Assembly (NCBI RefSeq): GCF_026262505.1 | Contig: NC_067203.1 | Span: 7,874,001 to 7,938,000 of the forward strand | Length of the DNA: 64,000 nucleotides | From: Trichomonas vaginalis G3 | Lineage: Eukaryota; Parabasalia; Trichomonadida; Trichomonadidae | Direction: 5' to 3' | Shown: positions 56,652 through 64,000 of the stretch, piece by piece | Position numbering within the stretch: position 1 is the stretch's first letter | Layout of the letters: every line of letters starts with the position of its first letter | The notes under the pieces: model-generated | Seen by the model: only the letters and a program-made list of their open reading frames with translations | Database searches by the model: none | Told to the model about the DNA's origin: nothing | Program-made: the position numbers and the translations under genes

Positions 56652-59378
56652 ATGAGTATTGAAGGAACTCTGCGTGTAGGGCAGATAACTGATTATCCAT
56701 CAGCTGCTGCCTCTCGTACTCATTGCCGGGTAACAGTATTTTTCCCTGATGGAACTCAAAAGCAGTCAAATACGATTCCAGCATCAGAATCTTTCGATTT
56801 TGCATTTGAATCAACATTTAACATAGATACATCATCTCCAAATTCATTCGATATGCTTGTTTCAGAGCCATTAAAGGTAATTCTCGCTTCAGTTTCAGCA
56901 GATGCAAGACATCAAACTAACGCGTTCGAATTTCAACTATATCTTGATCAATTACTTACACAACGCAAAACATCAATCGCTGCTGATGTTATTGGTAAAC
57001 ATTGCGAAGAAAGCGAATTTGATGCATCAATTGCAGCACCTTCTCTTAAATTATCTTTCGAAATTCCAGAACCATTACTACCTCAGGAAGATTCTGAGGG
57101 CTCAACAATTATGCGTCTTAAAGCAGAAGAGCTTAAAACACTGCCAACAGCAGTTTTGATGTCCACACTTCATCAAGATGACCAAGTTCATCCATTTGAT
57201 TACAATGTTGCATTTAGATTCCCTTGCGGAAGAATAATTCAGCTTCCAGCCGGACATTTTCAATTTTCAGATCCTCCTCTTATTAAATGGGATGGAGTTT
57301 CTAGAGTTTTCCTTCCAGCATCATCAGTTAAAGCTATGCTTGAAGAAAACGCGGTTGTCAATTTTGAAATTTGGAGAGAAATAAACGAAGATTACTCAAA
57401 CTTCCAAATTCCAGATAACATTACAAATGCTGTTGCTGGAAGAGGTAGTTTTCCAGCTGCAGACTTTACAAAACCAGGTCAATCTCACTATTATTCAGAT
57501 ATTCCTATTACAAACACAGATAACTCAGATCCAATACGTGGACCAGATAATTCCGCAGCTTCCGAAGACAATGATCCAAAGAATAAAGGAAAAGGCCGTA
57601 AAGTTTCTTCAAGATCTTCAAAACGAAAACCAAAACACCCGATTACAGCCAAAGATAAGAAGCAGCTCAAAGTCATGACAACAGCATTCCAAGATACTCC
57701 ACCTACTGGCTTCGACGGAACTACAACTTTATCTGTAGATATCCAATTTTCACACGCCCTTATTCTGAAGCCACTTGTACCACATCCAACGATCAAACCA
57801 TCAGATCTAGTTCACAGACCAGCTGAAACTCGCATGCATCACCTTGAAGAAGCAACAATTGAATATCGCCAAGCAGTTCAACGCCTTGCCAACGAAATTA
57901 TTGCTGCTCAAGCTGAGCGTCGCGAGTGCCAGCTCGCAGTTCCTGATTTTCCAGACGATTTGATGCCACTTTTGGTCAAATTACCAAGTTATCACGTTGC
58001 TCTTGAAAAACTTCGGATTGCCATTTCCATGACATTTGCCGAATTTTCTTTAGCACATGATGCCCAAAGCGAGTCCCAAATGCAGTCATTACAAAACGAA
58101 TTACCTTTTTATTTGCGAGACGAGCTCGTTAAGCAACTCCCAGACTTCTTCATTAAATCCAAGCAGCCACCGGACCTCGGCGACTTCCTCCGTCGCGAGG
58201 CCGAAGAAGCGGAACTCATGGACAGACCAGAAGCAGCATCCGAAATGCTTGAAGAGTTAATTGCCTTGGATTTAACGAATGCGGATTCATGGTGGTTATA
58301 CGGCCGCCTGATGCTGAAACATGGTGATCTAACACGCGCGGAAGAGTGTGTTAGAAGAGGTTTAACATGTGACCCGAACCACATCAAGCTCAGCATTTTG
58401 TTCGCATCGTTATTGACAAGACAAGAAAAGTATTTCGATGCAATCGACTTTTTGAAAGCCGCACATTTCAAAGACAGAAAAGTCGAAGTTGTCTTATCGA
58501 TATTGAACGGTCTTGCCAATATTCCTAATCCCAAACCAACACTTGAAGAAGGCGAAACACCATTACAGTTCGCTCACGAGTTCATGGACATGATGGATGT
58601 TGTTTTCGCGGAACAATTAATTGCTCAAGAACAGATGAAAAGTGGAGAAACTCTTGAAGTTCTTCTCGCTTTCGGAAGACTTCATTACCTTCTCCATGAT
58701 TTCTCCAAATCTGTTTCCTTCTTAACAAGAGCTGTAGGTGTCGAGAAGACTGCTGATGGATTACTTTTGCTTGGTCATGTCGAATTCGAAAGAAAGAGAT
58801 ACCAAGAATCAGCAGAATGGTTTGAAGAAGGCTTGGAATTACAATTCGAACAAAAAGCAGCATTAAGACTGGGATTCATTTATCTCAAACTCGGTGATTA
58901 TCTTAAGGCTGAATCATTCTTATTCCAATGCTCTCCACAGTCAGCAAGTTTGTTGCTCGGTTTGGGCATCGCTGCCTTTAAACTCGAGAAATACAAACAA
59001 GCTGATGAATTCTTGAACAGAGCAAGTGCTATCAATTTCAGACATCCAGATATTTGGGCGAACTTGGCTCTGTTTTCTCTCAAAATGGAGAGACAAGAAG
59101 AAGCAGAACACGCGGCAATGATGGCTATCAAATGGAACTTGAGAGATGAGGGATTGGTGAAGGAATTAATCGATGCAGGATTAGTAAAACCAAAGGATGA
59201 TGATAAAGATAACGAGGAAGAAGAAGAAAAACAAAAAGAAGAGGAAATTGAAAAAGAAAATAGTGTTGATAATGTAGATAATGATGATAGTGTTAAGCAT
59301 GCTGATGATGAAGTGAATGATATAGATAATGTTGAACAGGATGATCAAACGGAAAAAGAATCAGCAGCTGATATATAA
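56652..59378 (+). CDS. CFAP70-like (TTC18) axonemal TPR protein
   Basis: About 908 residues from the ATG at 56,652. The N-terminal half is beta-rich with a C2-like domain and the string KWDGVSRVFLPASSVKAML typical of CFAP70, a middle basic linker (KGKGRKVSSRSSKRKPKHP), then DGTTTLSVDIQFSHALILKP. From about residue 535 there are eight or so TPR units (WLYGRLMLKHGDLTRAEECVRRGL, LLLGHVEFERKRYQESAEWFEEGL, ALRLGFIYLKLGDYLKAE). The acidic tail is Asp/Glu/Asn-rich. CFAP70 is an axonemal component needed for normal flagellar motility, consistent with a flagellate organism. Confidence 0.75.
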   Translation: MSIEGTLRVGQITDYPSAAASRTHCRVTVFFPDGTQKQSNTIPASESFDFAFESTFNIDTSSPNSFDMLVSEPLKVILASVSADARHQTNAFEFQLYLDQLLTQRKTSIAADVIGKHCEESEFDASIAAPSLKLSFEIPEPLLPQEDSEGSTIMRLKAEELKTLPTAVLMSTLHQDDQVHPFDYNVAFRFPCGRIIQLPAGHFQFSDPPLIKWDGVSRVFLPASSVKAMLEENAVVNFEIWREINEDYSNFQIPDNITNAVAGRGSFPAADFTKPGQSHYYSDIPITNTDNSDPIRGPDNSAASEDNDPKNKGKGRKVSSRSSKRKPKHPITAKDKKQLKVMTTAFQDTPPTGFDGTTTLSVDIQFSHALILKPLVPHPTIKPSDLVHRPAETRMHHLEEATIEYRQAVQRLANEIIAAQAERRECQLAVPDFPDDLMPLLVKLPSYHVALEKLRIAISMTFAEFSLAHDAQSESQMQSLQNELPFYLRDELVKQLPDFFIKSKQPPDLGDFLRREAEEAELMDRPEAASEMLEELIALDLTNADSWWLYGRLMLKHGDLTRAEECVRRGLTCDPNHIKLSILFASLLTRQEKYFDAIDFLKAAHFKDRKVEVVLSILNGLANIPNPKPTLEEGETPLQFAHEFMDMMDVVFAEQLIAQEQMKSGETLEVLLAFGRLHYLLHDFSKSVSFLTRAVGVEKTADGLLLLGHVEFERKRYQESAEWFEEGLELQFEQKAALRLGFIYLKLGDYLKAESFLFQCSPQSASLLLGLGIAAFKLEKYKQADEFLNRASAINFRHPDIWANLALFSLKMERQEEAEHAAMMAIKWNLRDEGLVKELIDAGLVKPKDDDKDNEEEEEKQKEEEIEKENSVDNVDNDDSVKHADDEVNDIDNVEQDDQTEKESAADI

Positions 59379-59449
59379 ATAAAATTAATTTTATGATTTA
59401 TTTTTATTAAATACCTCCAACATGTTTATGTTAATTCAAATGATGCATA

Positions 59450-59489
<40 letters not shown>

Positions 59490-59494
59490 AGTGG

Positions 59495-59695
59495 GGCTTC
59501 CAGGCACTTCGTGCCTTCTAGCCCTGAGGATGAATGAGTATAATGAAGTTTTTTTTTTTTCTTGGGGGATGGCTTCCAGGCACTTCGTGCCTTCTAGCCC
59601 CCGAAGATGTTTAGTATAAATGAAGTTTTTATTCGGAGGGCTTCCAGGCGCGTTACGCCCTGAAGATGTTTAGTATAAATGAAGTTTTTATTCGG
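59495..59695. repeat. Three GC-rich hairpin repeats at element 3 end
   Basis: Each contains GGCTTCCAGGC...GCC (two with the stem-loop GGCACTTCGTGCC, the third GGCGCGTTACGCC) followed by GAWGAATGAGTATAA / GTTTAGTATAAATGAAGTTTTT. Imperfect copies of about 70-75 bp. They resemble structured terminal sequences. Confidence 0.75.
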
Positions 59696-59764
59696 AAAAT
59701 TGTTAGTCTTCTTGGTCGAAAACATTATATAATGTTTCACTTTTCACAAATTATATATGTTTTC

Positions 59765-59915
59765 ATGTTTTGTCAAGACTTCTTCGTAAATGTTTTGTCA
59801 AGACTTCTTCGTAAATGTTTTGTCAAGACTTCTTCGTAAATGTTTTGTCAAGACTTCTTCGTAAATGTTTTGTCAAGACTTCTTCGTAAATGTTTTGTCA
59901 AGACTTCTTCGTAAA
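59765..59915. repeat. Six 25-bp tandem repeats (ATGTTTTGTCAAGACTTC...)
   Basis: Exact 25-bp period, six nearly identical copies, with a seventh partial copy at about 59,990-60,020. Confidence 0.9.
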
Positions 59916-60066
59916 ATCAGACAAAAATAATGTTTAGGGTAGAAGGTTAGATATAACCTCTTTTCTAACCTCTTTTCTACCCTCTTGAATTTTCAAGACT
60001 TCTTCGTAAAATGTTTTGTCACTTTTCTGTCACTTTTCAGGTAAAAACATTTTTATATATATATAA

Positions 60067-60885
60067 ATGAATTTTACAAAACCACCGTTACCGTTCTTTG
60101 GAAATAAGAGTAGATGTAAAGATATTATATTGAGAGAACTTAAGAAACTACCGAATGGTCTAACATTTGTAGACTTGTTCGGTGGAAGTTTCTATATATC
60201 TCATTTGTGCCATACAATATTTCCTGACTCAAAGATTATATGCAATGACTTCGACAACTATATGAACCGTCTCAAACATATACCAGACACAAACAAAATA
60301 TTGAAAGAGTTAAAAGAAAAGATACCTATAGGTAAGATGGAACGTATACCATTAGATAACAAAAATATTGTGAGAGATGTTTTGAAAAAAGCAGAATATA
60401 TAGACTGGAATAGTATATCTGCTAGACTATTATATAGTGGTGCTATAAGAGTTCATGACATTGAAACACTTATGTCAAACGTTTTATATCTTAACTATAC
60501 AAATGTTTTCAAAGAGGACATAGAAAAATATATTGAGGGTATAGAGTTTGTGAGATGTTATTGGACAGAGTTGTATGAAAAATATAAAGACAAGGAAAAT
60601 GTTTTCTTTATAGTGGACCCGCCGTTCTATAACACATGGGATTTTCAATACCAAGTAGACTGGACTTTGAGAGACTCTTTAGAAACTTTAGACGTTTTAC
60701 ATAACCATCCATGCTTTTACTTTACATCCGATAAAAGTGGTTTGGAAACCGTTATGAGATGGTTAGAGGACATACATGACTATGAGTTTATATATGACAA
60801 GATAGAATATGAGAGAGGTCCTATAAACTGGAAAAAGTGTCATAACAAAGAAATTTTATTAGTAAGTAAATGTGGTTTGAAATAG
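60067..60885 (+). CDS. Dam-type (D12 class) adenine-N6 DNA methyltransferase
   Basis: 272 residues, intact. Motif X/I region PFFGNKSRCKDIIL near the N-terminus, SAM-binding FVDLFGGSFYISHL at about 38-51, and catalytic motif IV DPPFYNTW at about 194-201 (DPPY form with Phe). This is the alpha-group arrangement of Dam/D12 enzymes that methylate adenine, usually in short palindromes. Mobile-element copies may protect or mark their own DNA. The leader ATTTTTATATATATATAAATG is of the element type. Trichomonas DNA is known to carry N6-methyladenine; a link to this enzyme is inference. Confidence 0.85.
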   Translation: MNFTKPPLPFFGNKSRCKDIILRELKKLPNGLTFVDLFGGSFYISHLCHTIFPDSKIICNDFDNYMNRLKHIPDTNKILKELKEKIPIGKMERIPLDNKNIVRDVLKKAEYIDWNSISARLLYSGAIRVHDIETLMSNVLYLNYTNVFKEDIEKYIEGIEFVRCYWTELYEKYKDKENVFFIVDPPFYNTWDFQYQVDWTLRDSLETLDVLHNHPCFYFTSDKSGLETVMRWLEDIHDYEFIYDKIEYERGPINWKKCHNKEILLVSKCGLK

Positions 60886-61001
60886 GACTACTTGTTTTAG
60901 GTTTTTTCCATTGTGTCATTTACTTATTTGACGTGGCAGAAAGATATAGAGAATATGAAGATGAACCAATGCCTGCAAATGTCCAGTATATGTACTCGTA
61001 A
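60870..61001 (+). CDS. 43-aa single-span membrane protein
   Basis: Overlaps the methylase 3' end by 16 nt in another frame. MWFEIGLLVLGFFHCVIYLF is one transmembrane segment, then an acidic tail (RYREYEDEPMPANV). Too short for confident calling, but the tight overlap and hydrophobic pattern suggest a real small virion or membrane gene. Confidence 0.45.
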   Translation: MWFEIGLLVLGFFHCVIYLFDVAERYREYEDEPMPANVQYMYS

Positions 61002-61024
61002 GAGATATTTTTATCTAATATTAA

Positions 61025-61387
61025 ATGGACGCACAGAACTTAGCGAATGCACAGCAACCTGGACAACCAAACCCAGAGAATATTCCAAATGAAGTTAGAA
61101 TACAAACTGCAATGGCAAACTATGGTCAAGTGCCAACAGATGTACAAATGCAAACTGCCATGTCAAATGACGCTGCGTTAGGTTTGCCACCATGGTATGC
61201 AAATATGAGATGGAAAGAGTTTTATACAAACCCTGAAGTGGGATATAAACAACTCTATGCAGATGACGCAAATACAGGAGTTGACCCAGAATATGTTTTC
61301 TACCAGAGGAGAAACAGAATGTATGAGCTCCAGTTAAAGAATGCTATGGAACTCAACAGGAAACGTAAGAGACTAGGCGGACATTAG
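61025..61387 (+). CDS. Hypothetical element-3 protein (120 aa)
   Basis: Gln/Asn/Pro-rich N-terminus with two related segments (NEVRIQTAMANYGQVPTD and DVQMQTAMSNDAALG), then PPWYANMRWKEFYTNPEVG, an aromatic stretch (DPEYVFYQRRNRMYELQ) and a basic end (NRKRKRLGGH). Leader ATTTTTATCTAATATTAAATG. Function unknown, possibly virion core. Confidence 0.55.
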   Translation: MDAQNLANAQQPGQPNPENIPNEVRIQTAMANYGQVPTDVQMQTAMSNDAALGLPPWYANMRWKEFYTNPEVGYKQLYADDANTGVDPEYVFYQRRNRMYELQLKNAMELNRKRKRLGGH

Positions 61388-61405
61388 ATTTTTACATATA
61401 GTAAA

Positions 61406-61648
61406 ATGGGTTTCTTCAGTAGTATTGGAAACTTCTTCAGAAGAGTTGGAAGAGGTATATGGAATGGAATAAAAACCGTAGGAAGAGGAATTTGGAACGG
61501 AGTCAAAAATATTGGTAAAAGAGTAGGTCAGTTTGTTGGTATTATACCTAAAGACCCTGAACCAGAAGAACAAGCTCCTGTTATACAACAGCCTGAACCT
61601 GCACCACAGTCTAGTTGGCAACCAAATCCAACACCTCAACCGTATTAA
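61406..61648 (+). CDS. Small basic amphipathic protein with Pro-rich tail
   Basis: 80 residues. MGFFSSIGNFFRRVGRGIW followed by two related GRGIWNGIK/V units form a cationic amphipathic helix with Trp/Phe, and a Pro/Gln-rich tail ends the protein. Comparable in design to the broken MAAGFFKKLW genes of Mavericks 1 and 2, so a shared minor-virion or membrane-active role is inferred. Leader ATTTTTACATATAGTAAAATG. Confidence 0.6.
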   Translation: MGFFSSIGNFFRRVGRGIWNGIKTVGRGIWNGVKNIGKRVGQFVGIIPKDPEPEEQAPVIQQPEPAPQSSWQPNPTPQPY

Positions 61649-61652
61649 AAAA

Positions 61653-62501
61653 TTATATTTTTACCGTTCGATAGTAGTTGTATATGAAACTAAGTTCTAA
61701 GTAAAACGCGTGGTATAATGGAACTATTCTCTTTCTTCCATCTGTTGTAAACCATACTTGAAAGTCTGAAATACTTCCACTCGGTGGTTCATATAGCTTT
61801 GTAGGTTTTTCGTAAAAGTCATTTGCCAAGCATAAAAAAGAGTTTTGGGCGCCAGAAAATGAAGCATGAACTATAATAGCATCTGAGTCGAAAACATTTT
61901 CATATGTTCCATTAGGGTTTTCGACTTCATAAAAGTCCGGGTGTACTGGATATTCTGCAGGCTGATTTAACATCCTCAGAAACCTATACCATGCCAAGTT
62001 GTTATATTTTGTAGAAATATAAACGTCTTCTCCAAGGTCTTCTATTCTATTGATTTTAACAGTTGCATTTTTCCTGTCATATATAATATCGAGATGGTAC
62101 TCTCCTTCGTCAATGTTGTACTGTTTTGCATATTCGAGATAGATATCGTTTATTTTTTCTTGAAAAGCTTGAAGAGTTGTTTCTAAGTTTACAAGCAAAT
62201 TCACTTGTAAAAGTTTTCCCTGTTCAAATTTCTCATACGTACGTTTCTCTTTGTTATAGTATCGAATTTCAAAAGCGACCGTAAATGGGAAACCATGTAT
62301 GGCTTCTGAAATGAATTTCATTCTACGAAAGCCAATAGCTTTTGTGACGGATGGGTCTCTTAGCCATCTTAACGGGTAGTCAAAACGATAGCCTTCATGC
62401 TTTACGGTCTCTGTCTCAAACTTTTGACCGACATTCGTAAAAAGTTCATCTAATGGTTTAGTTGTAGCAACTCTAGAATTTTCTTTTTCTATTGAAAGCA
62501 T
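61653..62501 (-). CDS. Putative structural protein of element 3 (282 aa)
   Basis: Intact frame, mixed then beta-rich. An N-terminal part (EGYRFDYPLRWLRDP) is followed by FPFTVAFEIRYYNKEKRTYEK and a helix, then DAIIVHASFSGAQNSFLCLANDFYEKP, ISDFQVWFTTDGRKRIVPLY and YLELSFIYNYYRTVK at the C-terminus. The last 80 residues look like a jelly-roll-type strand series, suggesting a minor capsid/penton role; this is inference. Divergent from the fibre gene across 18 bp. Confidence 0.5.
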   Translation of the reverse strand: MLSIEKENSRVATTKPLDELFTNVGQKFETETVKHEGYRFDYPLRWLRDPSVTKAIGFRRMKFISEAIHGFPFTVAFEIRYYNKEKRTYEKFEQGKLLQVNLLVNLETTLQAFQEKINDIYLEYAKQYNIDEGEYHLDIIYDRKNATVKINRIEDLGEDVYISTKYNNLAWYRFLRMLNQPAEYPVHPDFYEVENPNGTYENVFDSDAIIVHASFSGAQNSFLCLANDFYEKPTKLYEPPSGSISDFQVWFTTDGRKRIVPLYHAFYLELSFIYNYYRTVKI

Positions 62502-62519
62502 ATTTTATCTAGAATAAAA
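62502..62519. promoter_or_regulatory. 18-bp bidirectional element promoter
   Basis: ATTTTATCTAGAATAAAA between divergent ATGs at 62,501 and 62,520. Near-palindromic, with a TCTAGA centre. Same design as 41,014-41,033. Confidence 0.5.
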
Positions 62520-63916
62520 ATGTCGAAAGAAACAGCGTCTATGAGAGAAATACAACACAACCGACAACTCATTTTGCAAGCTCTAAATAAGAACACAACA
62601 AACTTTTCAAACTATTCTAAGATATCTGAGTCATTGAAAGAAGGAAACTTAAAACTGACGATAAACCCATTGACAGACGAGTTTCTGTTTCAAGACAGTA
62701 AGAACCATACTGTTTGTGTAAATCCAACAAAAGGAACTTTAAACGAGAAGCCTATAAAAGAACTTCTTTTGAAAGCAGATGTTGACAACAAAGCTGACAA
62801 AGAGTATGTCATTGAAAAAGTTCAAGAAGAACATGACAGAGCAGATGCAACATATGCAACGAAAGAACATACTCATCCTGAACTAGCGGACAAAACATAT
62901 GTTGACAATAAAATGTCAAGTGAAGTGACAAGAGCTGACAAAGAATATTCTAAAAAGACTCATACACATACCATTGCAAATATTACAAACTTACAAGAAA
63001 CCTTAAACAGGAAAAGTGACGTTGGACATACACATACCATTGCAAATATTACAAACTTACAAGAAACCTTAAACAGGAAAGTGACGTTGGACATACACAT
63101 ACCATTGCAAATATTACAAACTTACAAGAAACCTTAAACAGGAAAAGTGACGTTGGACATACACATACATCTTCTGAAATAACAGACTTAAACGTTAGCC
63201 TTGAAAAGAAGGCAGATAAGAACCATACACACGATTTCTTCGCAACTGTTGGTATAGAAAATATTGAAGGAACGGTTGAAGAAACTGGTGGGGATGTATT
63301 AAATTGGAAACCTCCTAACTTTCCACAAGGTTTAACATCGGAGGATGACATAACAACGATGAAATACACTAGATGTAGAAATGTCTATGTCATGGAGGAT
63401 GAAAACAATGTTAAATTCACTGCTCAAGATTTATATGATAAAAAAGCTGACAAAACAGAGCTTCAAACGTTAAAGACAGAAATACTTCAAACAGTATATC
63501 CTATAGGTTCTATTTACACGTCAATGAACTCTACCAAACCAGAAGTAGTACTTGGTTTTGGAACTTGGACTCAAATAGTCGACAGGTTTTTGTATTGTGC
63601 AAACTCTTCAAAGGAAACAGGTGGAAGTAAAACGATTTCAGGTGCAAATTTACCTGCGCACAGTCACTACATAGATTTAAGTACATCTGAAGCAGGTTGG
63701 CATAAGCATAGATTTTGGGATTGGTCAGCAATGAAAAAAGGTAAAGGATATGATGTTAAAGACGACGTTCAGTTTGCTATAAATTGTTTCTGGGGTAGCA
63801 CACAGGGAGAAGGAAACCATACACATCGCGTTTCAGGGTATACACAAACAACGGGACAAAGTAAAGACTACATGCCACCTTACATGACAGTTTACGCATG
63901 GTATAGAAACGCTTAG
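62520..63916 (+). pseudogene. Fibre gene of element 3: phage-like repeats and collar domain, one frameshift
   Basis: About 466 codons with a single 1-nt deletion. N-terminal helical domain; LLLKADVDNKADKEYV; HTHPELADKTYVDNKM; a 22-residue repeat (HTHTIANITNLQETLNRK) about three times; further KADK repeats; C-terminal tail collar (YPIGSIYTSMNSTKP, LGFGTWTQIVDRFLYC, GGSKTISGANLPAHSH, GQSKDYMPPYMTVYAW). HxH repeats with 'I..I.NLQ..L..K' are a hallmark of bacteriophage tail fibres. The missing base is in repeat copy 2 (AAA for AAAA near 63,078), separating frames 62,520-63,137 and 63,359-63,916. It may be a sequencing error or slippage. Confidence 0.8.
62961..63157. repeat. Three 66-bp in-gene tandem repeats
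   Basis: Starts at 62,961, 63,027, 63,092; the middle unit is 65 bp because of the lost A. Next partial unit begins at 63,158. Confidence 0.9.
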
Positions 63917-64000
63917 TCGTCATTTTCAACTTCTTTAGCATATTCGTCAGGAGTTGTCTTATATTTGTTAGGAACTGTCTTTGAAAGTATACCACCTTGA
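63913..64000 (-). CDS. 3' end of an element-3 gene (partial at window edge)
   Basis: An open frame entering from the right edge ends ...KTVPNKYKTTPDEYAKEVE... with a stop that overlaps the fibre stop on the other strand by 2 nt. Too short to identify. Confidence 0.5.
   Translation of the reverse strand, partial: QGGILSKTVPNKYKTTPDEYAKEVENDD

Larger units (their letters stand above)
59379..60066. other. Boundary region of element 3
   Basis: No gene. Holds a 34-bp poly(A) run (59,453-59,486), GC-rich hairpin repeats and a 25-bp tandem array, described separately. Two TGTCACTTTT motifs near 60,016 and 60,027 precede the methylase. Confidence 0.6.
59486..64000. mobile_element. Maverick-like element 3, left part (runs off window)
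   Basis: The probable left end is AGGGAGTGGGGC at 59,486, starting with AG like the other two Mavericks and abutting the poly(A) run (a target duplication of AAAAAA is possible but untestable here). Gene content differs from Mavericks 1 and 2: adenine methylase, four small or structural genes, a fibre gene whose collar domain is closely related to that of Maverick 2, and a partial gene at the edge. Fewer lesions than the others. Confidence 0.65.

Overview
The window looks like nuclear DNA of a trichomonad parabasalid, most likely Trichomonas vaginalis or a close relative. It is AT-rich, with short intronless genes. Several host genes begin 10-35 nt downstream of a TCA(C/T)(T/A) initiator, often TGTCACTTTT. 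The host gene set (DUF3447-type and BTB-type ankyrin proteins, Sel1-repeat protein, Rab GTPase, SDF2-like MIR protein, Naa50-like acetyltransferase, CFAP70-like axonemal protein) fits that lineage, as do very large Maverick/Polinton elements. The species name is inference.

Layout. 1-14,376: host genes with small transposon relics and a large palindrome. 14,377-29,069: element X1, a short MULE-like element with a 10-bp target-site duplication (TSD) that contains Maverick 1 (14,828-28,589; 6-bp TSD TATAAA; TIRs of 815/816 bp). 29,070-33,810: host segment with a BTB/ankyrin gene, a Sel1-repeat gene and a Rab gene. 33,811-53,098: element X2, a second copy of X in opposite orientation with its own 10-bp TSD, containing Maverick 2 (34,562-52,648; 6-bp TSD AATTAG; 208-bp TIRs). 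53,099-59,378: host genes for an SLC13 transporter, an alpha-solenoid protein and CFAP70. From about 59,486 to the window end: the left part of a third, different Maverick-like element.

Maverick 1 carries a retroviral-type integrase and a broken protein-primed-type DNA polymerase B but no recognisable capsid or packaging genes. It is itself interrupted by a 2.26-kb TIR element that contains a 234-bp MITE. Maverick 2 carries a broken capsid gene, a packaging ATPase, several putative virion genes and a broken phage-like fibre gene. It also has a PolB that lost its C-terminus where an inverted-repeat array begins. That array and its partner bracket a primase-SF3 helicase gene. No integrase is visible in Maverick 2. 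The third element has an adenine methylase, small putative virion proteins and a fibre gene with the same C-terminal collar domain.

Three observations stand out. First, an insertion stack (palindrome, X1, Maverick 1, 2.26-kb element, MITE) in which X1, Maverick 1 and the 2.26-kb element keep identifiable target duplications. Second, a primase-helicase cassette between inverted-repeat arrays that truncates PolB. Third, an element-specific leader (T-run, short spacer, TA(A)AATG at the start codon) unlike the host initiator, including two divergent pairs only 18-20 bp apart. PolB also contains an internal HNH-type domain.
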